Virus record (IMG/VR): IMGVR_UViG_3300027782_000394
Coordinates: 1 to 22,367 of that record
Direction: 5' to 3' (one strand)
Source: a virus
Length of the DNA stretch: 22,367 nt
The translations under genes and the position numbers were made by a program. The notes below the pieces were generated by a model. It did not search any database. It worked only from the letters and a program-made list of their open reading frames with translations, and was not told the DNA's origin. This document shows, one piece after another, positions 16,401 to 22,367 of the stretch (within the stretch, counting starts at the first letter, position 1; every line of letters starts with the position of its first letter).

Positions 16401-16963
16401 AAGAGTATCAGTTGTTTACTAGTCCTGTATGGACTTTTGAAAACACAATTGATCCTGTCACCCTTGATTTATTAATTAAGTTTTCCTACGACACAGTAGA
16501 ACGGTATCCTATGGAAACTCCTATCAGTAAACGTAATGGTAGGAACAGTGAATGGGTATCTATCCCAAATCCTGCGTTGCTGGAAGTATTGCAAGCCGCT
16601 ATACATCAAATTAAATTAGTATATCAACCTACAGTGCCCTTAAACTTAAAAAAATATTGGGTGAATATTAATCCTCCCGGTGCCTACAACGTTCGACACA
16701 ATCATCCCAATACTGTATTGGCCTGCACTCTGTATTTACAAACACCTGAGAATAGTGGCGATTTTGTAGTACACAATCCAAACCCTGCGGCTATGTTTGC
16801 CGCATATAGTAATAAACGAGCCCACTATAACTTTAGTGAATTCCGTATAACACCAACTCCTGGTATGTTTTTAGCTGTTCCTGGTTGGTTAGATCATTCA
16901 GTAGATCTTAATACATCAGACTCTGATCGTATCTCGATCAGTATGAATCTCTCAGCCGGTTGA
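16391..16963 (+). CDS. 2OG-Fe(II) oxygenase family protein
   Basis: This 190-residue protein starts with GTG at 16391, inside the end of the upstream gene, with AAGGA six bases before it. It resembles the short phage and bacterial family of putative 2-oxoglutarate/Fe(II) oxygenases (TIGR02466 type). That family has a double-stranded beta-helix with 'GAYNVRHNHPNTVLACTLYL', a 'SGDFVVHNP' strand, and 'PGMFLAVPGWLDHSV' followed by 'DRISISMNL'. Candidate metal ligands are H103/H105 and H169; R180, eleven residues after H169, fits the 2-oxoglutarate carboxylate anchor. The acidic ligand of the usual HxD/E...H triad is not obvious. Such enzymes hydroxylate proteins, nucleic acids or small molecules; phage copies often sit near fibre genes. 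Here it closes the cassette that starts with the halogenase. Substrate is unknown. Confidence 0.85.
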   Translation: MDLKEYQLFTSPVWTFENTIDPVTLDLLIKFSYDTVERYPMETPISKRNGRNSEWVSIPNPALLEVLQAAIHQIKLVYQPTVPLNLKKYWVNINPPGAYNVRHNHPNTVLACTLYLQTPENSGDFVVHNPNPAAMFAAYSNKRAHYNFSEFRITPTPGMFLAVPGWLDHSVDLNTSDSDRISISMNLSAG

Positions 16964-16987
16964 CTTTTCCAAAAATTCCTGTATAAT
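16960..16987 (+). promoter_or_regulatory. Strong sigma70-type promoter for the membrane permease gene
   Basis: TTGACT (16960-16965) and a perfect TATAAT (16982-16987) are separated by 16 bases. The -35 box overlaps the end of the oxygenase gene. The start codon at 17026 follows a full AGGAG site six bases upstream. This is a host-type promoter, unlike the late motifs of the virion genes, and implies early or constitutive expression. Confidence 0.85.
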
Positions 16988-17025
16988 TGTCAGTGTCCGT
17001 ATGGATATTTTTAAAGGAGAAGTAA

Positions 17026-18066
17026 ATGGACTTCATCACAACCGTCCTGTTAAAGGATATTTCGTATCTATGGATGATATTCTTCATTATGATCACTGCC
17101 GGACTAGCAAAAGAGTACGCTCTATTCGCCCCGGCATTTGCCTATGTAAGAAACACATTCCGTAGCAATAAGTTTGTTGTAGTGCTCCTAAGTGCGATTG
17201 GTGGAATATTGCCAATTGAAGGTCGAGTCACTGTGTCAGCAGGTTTGTTGGACACAGTTGCACCTAAGTGTGGACATGGCCGTGAGAAGTTAGGCATTGT
17301 AGACTATCTAAGTACGCACCACTATTATTTGTGGTCGCCATTAGAGAAAACTGTAATACTACCTATCGCGGCATTTGGAATTACTTACACCGCATGGCTT
17401 GGTCTAGTTGCACCGTTGTTAATTGTCAGTTTAGTATTCATTACTTGGTACATATGGAGTCAGGTAAAGGATGAAGAAATTACAATTACACCCGGGACTT
17501 TTAAACTATCAGCAGTCCTTCGTAATGTTGCACCAATGTTTGTAGCCGTTGGCTTGTACATTTATAACAGTGCATGGATGATTGGTTGTTTTGGTTTCTT
17601 AACTCTATATTACATCTTTATCAGTCAACAATGGAACATTAAGAAATTACTGAGCTATGTTCGCTGGGATGTATTAGCATGGGTTGGTGCAGTTATCGCT
17701 TTAGGGAACTACATGAAATCTTATGATGCCGCATGGCAATCTATGTTAAAGACAAGTGTGCTTGATCCGCATACTTTTGTTGGCATGGTGGCTATTTCAG
17801 CTATTGGTTTTATAGCCAGTTTCTTAATGGGTAGTTCGGGTAAGTTTGTTGCAATCGCTGTATTAATGTCTCAAGTCTTTGGACACGAGTATTTCTTATG
17901 GTTCTTTGCATTAGACTTTGCTGGATATCTCATTAGCCCCACGCATAAGTGTGTTATGATTGGTAATCGTTATTTTGGTACACCAGTTGGCACTTATTAC
18001 CGGGCGTTAGGAGCATGGGGAGTTTTACTGCTTGCAACAGGTGCTATTTTTACATTTTTAATCTAG
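17026..18066 (+). CDS. DUF401-like integral membrane permease
   Basis: This 346-residue, very hydrophobic protein has about ten predicted membrane segments and would sit in the host inner membrane. The C-terminal region 'FAGYLISPTHKCVMIGNRYFG' (SPTHKC at 304-309), preceded by 'MGSSGKFVAIAVLM', matches the pattern I know for DUF401 proteins (PF04165), where 'GyllSPvHlC..l..eYF' is typical. Another conserved-looking stretch is 'GGILPIEGRVTVSAGLLD' (59-76), with glycines in a broken membrane helix. DUF401 belongs to the ion-transporter-like permeases; its substrate is not established. It has its own sigma70 promoter, a strong AGGAG site and a terminator, and is flanked by unrelated operons. This looks like an acquired auxiliary gene. 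I know of no standard T4-like phage gene of this kind; the alternative is another family of permease with similar topology. Confidence 0.75.
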   Translation: MDFITTVLLKDISYLWMIFFIMITAGLAKEYALFAPAFAYVRNTFRSNKFVVVLLSAIGGILPIEGRVTVSAGLLDTVAPKCGHGREKLGIVDYLSTHHYYLWSPLEKTVILPIAAFGITYTAWLGLVAPLLIVSLVFITWYIWSQVKDEEITITPGTFKLSAVLRNVAPMFVAVGLYIYNSAWMIGCFGFLTLYYIFISQQWNIKKLLSYVRWDVLAWVGAVIALGNYMKSYDAAWQSMLKTSVLDPHTFVGMVAISAIGFIASFLMGSSGKFVAIAVLMSQVFGHEYFLWFFALDFAGYLISPTHKCVMIGNRYFGTPVGTYYRALGAWGVLLLATGAIFTFLI

Positions 18067-18501
18067 TAAATCTAACAGTAGTTCTAACTTAGCCTTAACG
18101 ACTCGATTGTTAAGGCTATTTTTTACACCTTGATGTAGGGGTTTAGGCCAAGCATTAAAACTACACCATGCGTAACTAGCATGTTCTTTATTAAGTGTTG
18201 GAATAAATTCTTCGTTAACTATCAACACATATGTATTGTATTGAAAATTTTCATCATTACTGGTGAATAATTCTAAAGGTACTATTTTTTCTATTTTAGG
18301 ATAAGATCCTATTTCTTCTGCAATTTCACGATTTAGTATATCGACTGGAGTTGAATCACCAGGTTCTTTTTTGCCACCCACTAGTCCCCAAGTATTAGCA
18401 GTTTTTCCCTGTGTACGCAATAATAATAAAAATCTACCAGTATTTTTAGCTAGAAATAATCCGCCACTACATATTATTTTATTTACAGAACTAGTCGCCA
18501 T
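18058..18501 (-). CDS. Nudix hydrolase with an unusual Nudix box
   Basis: This 147-residue protein has the Nudix fold pattern: 'GGLFLA' strand, 'FLLLLRT', 'WGLVGGKKEPGDS', then 'REIAEEIG' (58-65). The usual box G-x5-E-x7-REUxEExGU appears as G43-x5-D49-x8-R58-E59-I60-A-E62-E63-I-G65: the first Glu is Asp and one residue is inserted before REU. The metal-binding EE pair is kept. Nudix enzymes cut nucleoside diphosphates linked to X (oxidised dNTPs, ADP-ribose, NADH, capped RNA); the substrate cannot be read here. It overlaps the end of the gp15-like gene by 19 bases, so it is the last gene of that operon, and its own 3' end overlaps the permease gene by nine bases. No clear Shine-Dalgarno sequence is seen. 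Confidence 0.9.
   Translation of the reverse strand: MATSSVNKIICSGGLFLAKNTGRFLLLLRTQGKTANTWGLVGGKKEPGDSTPVDILNREIAEEIGSYPKIEKIVPLELFTSNDENFQYNTYVLIVNEEFIPTLNKEHASYAWCSFNAWPKPLHQGVKNSLNNRVVKAKLELLLDLLD
18090..18124 (+). terminator. Intrinsic terminator after the permease gene
   Basis: TAGCCTTAAC and GTTAAGGCTA form a perfect 10-bp stem with a 9-base loop, followed at once by six T. It is 24 bases after the permease stop and reads on the plus strand only; the minus strand has no T-run after the stem. It lies inside the 3' coding end of the convergent Nudix gene, so its bases are under two constraints. Confidence 0.88.
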
Positions 18502-19904
18502 GTTAATTTATCGTATATACCTTCGAAGCTTTTGCTCCATTGTTGTATATCGGGATCGTACTTATATTGTACCCCGGTATATGTATTAGTTATATACGTA
18601 ATGTCTATGGCTGAACTAGAACTGAATACTGTAACCCATGCTGTCCCAGACCACTCGATAATATCATTTGCATAAAGTACTTGGTCATCTCCACTACTAT
18701 TTTTCCAAGCATCTGGCCCGTCATATCCTGGTGTACCGTATTCTGAGTTGACATTGACATTTTCTAATATTAAATATCTAATCCCAGCAACAGTATTTGA
18801 AGGATTAAATGTTTCAGGATTAACAATAGCATCTACTGTACCCCAATTATTACTATTACGAGATGGTCCTTCTATAACAGTATTTTGAGGAATAGTTTCA
18901 GCGTCAATACTCAATTGCATCTTTGTTTCATCTAATGGATTTAAACTAATATAGGCAATAATTTCGCTACCGGTTGGTTTGGTTAATCTTATCTGACTGA
19001 GTCCTGGACGGAAACTACCTGGATATAAATCTAATATACGATACCAGCTGTTAAGATTATTAGGAGTGGGGATACTTATTGTATCTCCCTGTTGTTGCCC
19101 AAGTATTAACTGAGCAACGTTATCTAATACTAACAAATCATACTCTCCGGGAGTACTTACACTAACGGTAGCTATTTCTCCTAGACTGCTTAATACTGAG
19201 GCACCGTCAGCATACTCACTGCCAATTGTTCCTTGTGGATTAGTAAACACGCTGGCAATAATTTTAGTAATAACACCCAACTGCATTACTTTAGCAGGTG
19301 GAGTAATCCAAACGTGGGTTTCAAATTCTAAATTTGCTATATCGATGTCTTGTTCAACTCCTTGTGGAATTTGTCGACTTCTAAAAGTTTGAGTTTTAAG
19401 AGTTAGAACACTAATGCTGGTCCAATCAATAAAATTGTCTGTGGTCTGTAATTCTAAACTAGGATTGAACAGAACTACTATTTGTTCCCATAACTGCAAT
19501 TTTTGATCTGTATTTGTGGCCCATATGTCTGCACTAAAAGTAGCCAGATAGGGAGTAGGCATTAGTCTCTGTACAGTATAGTTTGATCCTTGCGTGTTTA
19601 AATATTGATTGGAGGCGGCATCAAATTTACGTTCATTAACTGAAACCGTGCTGACAAATGTAGGATCTTGTATTCGACTAGTATCATATTGTAAATCTTT
19701 AATATAACAGGCAATAAAGGGTGCTGTAGGTATTGTATTCTCGCTGTTCTTTCTTAAGATTTGACCTACTTGCCGAGTCATGTCTCCATATCGAACTGGA
19801 ACACGGATGACATCACCTCTAGCATTCTTATAGCTAAAGTTACTCATGATCCGCATAAATTGTGTCAAGTATCTTTTTACTTGCCCATCATAAAAATAAT
19901 CCAA
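18483..19904 (-). CDS. gp15: gp15-like tail sheath stabiliser / tail completion protein
   Basis: The N-terminus 'LDYFYDGQVKRYLTQFMRIM' followed by 'SNFSYKNARGDVIRVPVRYG' matches T4 gp15, which starts with a YFY...RRY motif and has IRVPITY at the same place. Later 'PTPYLATFSADIWATNTDQKL', 'QIVVLFNPSLEL' and 'LEFETHVWITPP' follow the gp15 pattern. In T4, gp15 forms a hexameric ring that caps the tail tube and sheath and joins tail to neck. The start is TTG, two bases after the gp14 stop, chosen because it begins exactly at the conserved YFY motif; the first internal ATG would remove it. At 473 residues it is much longer than T4 gp15 (about 270). The extra C-terminal half holds beta-rich stretches such as 'YRILDLYPGSFRPGLS' and ends 'FEGIYDKLTWRLVL'. 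Confidence 0.87.
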   Translation of the reverse strand: MDYFYDGQVKRYLTQFMRIMSNFSYKNARGDVIRVPVRYGDMTRQVGQILRKNSENTIPTAPFIACYIKDLQYDTSRIQDPTFVSTVSVNERKFDAASNQYLNTQGSNYTVQRLMPTPYLATFSADIWATNTDQKLQLWEQIVVLFNPSLELQTTDNFIDWTSISVLTLKTQTFRSRQIPQGVEQDIDIANLEFETHVWITPPAKVMQLGVITKIIASVFTNPQGTIGSEYADGASVLSSLGEIATVSVSTPGEYDLLVLDNVAQLILGQQQGDTISIPTPNNLNSWYRILDLYPGSFRPGLSQIRLTKPTGSEIIAYISLNPLDETKMQLSIDAETIPQNTVIEGPSRNSNNWGTVDAIVNPETFNPSNTVAGIRYLILENVNVNSEYGTPGYDGPDAWKNSSGDDQVLYANDIIEWSGTAWVTVFSSSSAIDITYITNTYTGVQYKYDPDIQQWSKSFEGIYDKLTWRLVL

Positions 19905-19906
19905 GA

Positions 19907-21115
19907 TTAACCGTCCGTTTTAGGTTTAAGTGCCTTGCTCAAGGCCTGTCTTTCAATCACTACCTGTCCATTAATAGTGGCTGTATTAGTATTATTAATA
20001 AATCCAGTCTTTTGTGTTTGACGTATTTGTTTTCCAGCAAAAGTTCCAGATTGAGTATCCTGACTACCAAAGTTGTTTAATGTCATACGGACATTTTGTT
20101 CAAAGAATATCCAGTTACGTCCATTAAATCTGTATAATCTATTTGGCAAATAATCTGTACGTAAATGAAACTGTCCCGCCACTGCCCCGGTAGGAAAATT
20201 AATTCCAAAGTTATATGGTGACCCGTTAGGAGGTGTACCGTCTCCTGCGATATAACCAACATAAAGATTTTCGTATGGTGTTTGTAATATTACCGAAGCA
20301 TCGGCCACCGCTTGAGATACAGTAGCATCTAACTGTATGGTACTAGCATCTAATATGTTTACTAACCCAGTACCAGTTGTGGTTGGAATAATATACATTC
20401 CAGAAGTATTAAATCCGCTACTAGGAACTTCGGCATCTGCTTCTGCTATAATTTGATCATTAATAAGAATATCATTTTTGTAGGTGCTGAGTAAATCACG
20501 AAGTGTATTACCACTTCCGTCTCCTGTATCTGTATCAAGTATTTCTTTGTATTCTTGACTGTCAACTAACGGAACACATTTAGCACGTATTAGGTGTGGA
20601 TACCAAGTTTGACTAAATCCTGCTGTAGGTCGTGTAACATCTTGCACAACATAAAATCTTTTCAGTGCCACTAAGGCTTGATCTAAAGCATACTCATCTT
20701 TTAAATGTGGTAACTCTATAACATCACCACTCATAATTTTACGCCCAAGATTTTCTACACTGGAATGAAGATGAAAATACATCATAATATTATCATTTTG
20801 TAGAAATAGCCCAAACTGACTAAGGTTAAAATCTAAGTCTTGCATTTGGTGTATTCCACGAATGACATATACATCTGGATCATAATGTCGATCGCGGTTT
20901 TCCATAAAAATTAGATCCTGTATTCCAAGTTCTGGTATATCGTTATTATTAACAGGAACTCCGGGGGTACTGTCTTCTGCACTAGGATTTACTGGTCCTA
21001 AGTACTTGTGAATAAACACATCAGTTCCGCCGACTTGAAATTCTTCATTGATAACACGATCAAGAAACTTAAAATCGTTTCCTTTTTCTGGTCTATAAAG
21101 TGATAAGCGAGGCAT
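19907..21115 (-). CDS. gp14: gp14-like neck protein
   Basis: This 402-residue protein follows the T4-type neck protein gp14 pattern. 'DRVINEEFQVGGTDVFIHKY' is followed by 'IQDLIFMENRDRH', 'LSQFGLFLQNDNIMMYFH', 'SGDVIELPHLKD', 'RFYVVQDVTRPTAGFSQTWY' and 'PHLIRAKCVPL'. T4 gp14 is about 256 residues and forms the neck with gp13 at the head-tail joint. This copy is longer because of a C-terminal extension (about residues 220-402) with 'GQFHLRTDYLPNRLYRFNGR' and a polar, Thr/Asn-rich tail. The gp15-like gene follows after two bases. The ATG lies only a few bases after the late motif CATAAATAC, so a leaderless message is likely. It is divergent from the gp13-like gene. Confidence 0.85.
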   Translation of the reverse strand: MPRLSLYRPEKGNDFKFLDRVINEEFQVGGTDVFIHKYLGPVNPSAEDSTPGVPVNNNDIPELGIQDLIFMENRDRHYDPDVYVIRGIHQMQDLDFNLSQFGLFLQNDNIMMYFHLHSSVENLGRKIMSGDVIELPHLKDEYALDQALVALKRFYVVQDVTRPTAGFSQTWYPHLIRAKCVPLVDSQEYKEILDTDTGDGSGNTLRDLLSTYKNDILINDQIIAEADAEVPSSGFNTSGMYIIPTTTGTGLVNILDASTIQLDATVSQAVADASVILQTPYENLYVGYIAGDGTPPNGSPYNFGINFPTGAVAGQFHLRTDYLPNRLYRFNGRNWIFFEQNVRMTLNNFGSQDTQSGTFAGKQIRQTQKTGFINNTNTATINGQVVIERQALSKALKPKTDG

Positions 21116-21121
21116 GGTAGT

Positions 21122-21130
21122 GTATTTATG
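21122..21130 (-). promoter_or_regulatory. T4-like late promoter motif for the gp14-gp15-Nudix operon
   Basis: Read on the minus strand the sequence is CATAAATAC, identical to the motif at 10196. Only six bases separate it from the gp14 start codon, so a T4-like start site would fall at or within about two bases of the ATG. No Shine-Dalgarno sequence fits in the gap. Confidence 0.65.
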
Positions 21131-21133
21131 TAG

Positions 21134-21141
21134 CTAAATAA
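21134..21141 (+). promoter_or_regulatory. Candidate late promoter motif (CTAAATAA) for gp13
   Basis: CTAAATAA lies between the divergent late motif and the gp13 ATG at 21146. The same octamer occurs upstream of the dNMP kinase gene at 21923. As with gp14, the expected start site falls at the start codon, and no ribosome-binding site is visible. Confidence 0.45.
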
Positions 21142-21145
21142 TCAT

Positions 21146-21904
21146 ATGAACGACAACGATCAAGAACGCCAAAAAGTTAAAGAGTATGTAAACGCCATGT
21201 TAGGTGGCGGTATGATCGATATTGAGCTCGACCCAATACATTACGATACTGCTATAGATCGCGCACTTAATAAATTCCGCCAGAGAAGTACTAATGCTGT
21301 TGAGGAAAGTTTTGGTTTTTTGACCATAAATGTAGACACTAACGAATATATTATGCCCAAAGAAGTTATGAGCATAAGACAATTATTTCGCCGTAGTATT
21401 GGTTCACGCTCAGGTGGTGGTGATGGCGGCAGTTTGTTTGAGCCGTTTAATCTAGCTTATTCTAACACATATTTGTTGGCCAGCACTAATATGGGTGGAT
21501 TAGCCACATACTATGCTTTTGCAAGTTACCAAAAAATGGTTGGTAAAATGTTCGGTACAGACATTAACTTTACCTTTAACAAAACCACCAAACTTCTAAC
21601 TATTATGCAACGTCCAAGAGGTGGTGAAGAGTTATTAGTATGGATGCACAACCTACGTCCCGACTTTAATCTATTACAAGATGCTTATGCTAGCCAATGG
21701 TTACGTGATTATAGTCTAGCAACCTGTAAAATAATGCTAGGTGAAGCACGTGAAAAATTCCAAACTATCGCTGGTCCGCAAGGCTCAACCAGCTTAAATG
21801 GCACGGCTCTTAAAGCTGAAGGCAAAGCTGAAATTGAGATGCTTGAACAGGATCTCATCAACTATAAAGAAGGCGGCGAGCCTATATCCTTTATTATTGG
21901 CTAA
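21146..21904 (+). CDS. gp13: gp13-like neck protein
   Basis: This 252-residue protein follows the T4-type gp13 neck family of marine phages throughout. Motifs are 'VKEYVNAMLGGGMIDIELD', 'ALNKFRQRSTNAVEESFGFL', 'YIMPKEVMSIRQLFRR', 'FEPFNLAYSNTYLL', 'GGLATYYAFASYQKMVGKMF', 'WLRDYSLATCKIMLGEAREK' and 'IAGPQGSTSLNGTALKAE'. gp13 joins the DNA-filled head to the tail through gp14. T4 gp13 is about 309 residues; marine T4-like copies are often shorter, like this one. The ATG at 21146 fits the family N-terminus although no Shine-Dalgarno sequence precedes it. In T4 and most relatives gene 13 is followed by 14 and 15 on the same strand; here 14 and 15 run the opposite way from a 30-bp shared gap. Confidence 0.9.
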   Translation: MNDNDQERQKVKEYVNAMLGGGMIDIELDPIHYDTAIDRALNKFRQRSTNAVEESFGFLTINVDTNEYIMPKEVMSIRQLFRRSIGSRSGGGDGGSLFEPFNLAYSNTYLLASTNMGGLATYYAFASYQKMVGKMFGTDINFTFNKTTKLLTIMQRPRGGEELLVWMHNLRPDFNLLQDAYASQWLRDYSLATCKIMLGEAREKFQTIAGPQGSTSLNGTALKAEGKAEIEMLEQDLINYKEGGEPISFIIG

Positions 21905-21912
21905 ATTAGCTG

Positions 21913-21941
21913 TTGATAAAATCTAAATAATATTATATAAT
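21913..21941 (+). promoter_or_regulatory. Sigma70-type promoter for the dNMP kinase gene
   Basis: TTGATA (21913-21918) and TATAAT (21936-21941) are separated by 17 bases. The late-like CTAAATAA at 21923-21930 lies in the spacer, so both host-type and late transcription are conceivable. The gene start at 21963 follows GGAG eight bases upstream. Confidence 0.72.
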
Positions 21942-21962
21942 AGTCTAAACGGAGACTATATT

Positions 21963-22367
21963 ATGATCCTTGGAATTTGCGGCCTAATAGGAAGTGGTAA
22001 AGACACTATTGCCGATTATCTTTGTAATTTTGAAGAATTTAGACGTGAAAGTTTTGCATCAACATTGAAAGATGCCTGTGCCTCTGTATTTGGTTGGGAC
22101 AGGACCTTACTAGAAGGTCGTACCAAAGAAGCTCGTGAGTGGCGTGAGCGTGTGGATCCGTGGTGGGCCGAGCGGTTAGGTATGCCACACCTTACTCCAC
22201 GTTGGATCTTACAGTACTGGGGTACTGAAGTATGTCGTAAAGGATTCCACGACGATACATGGATTGCCAGCCTAGAAAATAAACTCCGTAATAGCCAAGA
22301 CAATATAGTAATCAGCGACTGCCGGTTTCCTAATGAAATAAAAGCCATCCGAGCGCAAGGTGGAGAA
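21963..22367 (+). CDS. gp1: Deoxynucleoside monophosphate kinase (T4 gene 1 type), 3' partial
   Basis: The frame runs from ATG 21963 to the end of the window, 135 codons, and is cut there. The P-loop 'GLIGSGKDT' (7-15) is in the form G-x-x-x-S-G-K-D-T typical of phage dNMP kinases. 'ESFASTLKDA' (nucleotide-binding region), 'RWILQYWGTEVCRKGFHDDTW' and 'IVISDCRFPNEIKAIRAQGG' match the known order in T4 gp1 and relatives, including the late D-x-R-F-x-x-E stretch. The enzyme phosphorylates dGMP, dTMP and often hydroxymethyl-dCMP to feed phage DNA synthesis. It has a host-type promoter and a proper ribosome-binding site, which suits earlier expression than the neck genes beside it. A bacterial-type dNMP or dephospho-CoA kinase is a less likely reading because of the phage context. 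Confidence 0.9.
   Translation, partial: MILGICGLIGSGKDTIADYLCNFEEFRRESFASTLKDACASVFGWDRTLLEGRTKEAREWRERVDPWWAERLGMPHLTPRWILQYWGTEVCRKGFHDDTWIASLENKLRNSQDNIVISDCRFPNEIKAIRAQGGE

Noticed and set aside
22016-22348. Minus-strand frame of 110 residues at the window end
   Set aside because: It is antisense to the dNMP kinase, which has a P-loop, promoter and ribosome-binding site; the minus frame resembles nothing.

Overview
The window is a continuous, gene-dense piece of a T4-like (contractile-tail) tailed phage genome, probably from an uncultured marine or freshwater phage of a Gram-negative host. The evidence is a gp13-like neck protein, a gp14-like neck protein, a gp15-like tail sheath stabiliser and a dNMP kinase of the T4 gene 1 type. 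These lie next to a very large block of tail-fibre/adhesin genes. T4-like late promoter motifs of the NTAAATA(A/C) type precede several genes. Composition is moderately AT-rich, genes are tightly packed or overlapping, and I see no tRNA, CRISPR array, integrase or insertion sequence. No gene-free stretch exceeds about 130 bases.

Region 1 (1-10105, + strand) holds fibre and adhesin genes. Two glycine-rich proteins come first; the first enters from outside the window and is coupled to the second by an ATGA overlap. A 1104-residue fibre follows with a TIG-like domain, a putative Ig-like domain and three LamG/ConA-like lectin domains. Next is a 1037-residue fibre with two collagen-like Gly-X-Y arrays and a C-terminal Peptidase S74 self-cleaving chaperone, then a small DUF7936-like protein.

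Region 2 (10196-13747, + strand) starts with a late promoter motif and carries three tandem paralogues that look like beta-propeller (kelch-like) proteins. They are probably alternative or stacked adhesins.

Region 3 (13750-16963, + strand) is a tightly overlapping cassette: a flavin-dependent tryptophan-halogenase family protein, a coiled-coil protein, a protein of unknown function and a 2OG-Fe(II) oxygenase. Its position directly after the adhesin genes suggests, as inference only, a role in modifying virion proteins or a host metabolite.

Region 4 (16960-18124, + strand) is one gene for a DUF401-like membrane permease with its own strong sigma70-type promoter and a clear intrinsic terminator. 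It looks like a separately expressed auxiliary gene.

Region 5 (18058-21130, - strand) carries gp14, gp15 and a Nudix hydrolase, read from a CATAAATAC late motif. Region 6 (21134-22367, + strand) carries gp13 and then a dNMP kinase cut by the window end. Neck genes 13 and 14 are therefore divergent across a 30-bp gap, unlike the collinear 13-14-15 order of T4 and its well-known relatives.

Taken together, the window encodes the connector between head and tail, an elaborate host-recognition apparatus, and accessory enzymes for nucleotide supply and clean-up, possible halogenation/hydroxylation, and transport across the host inner membrane.
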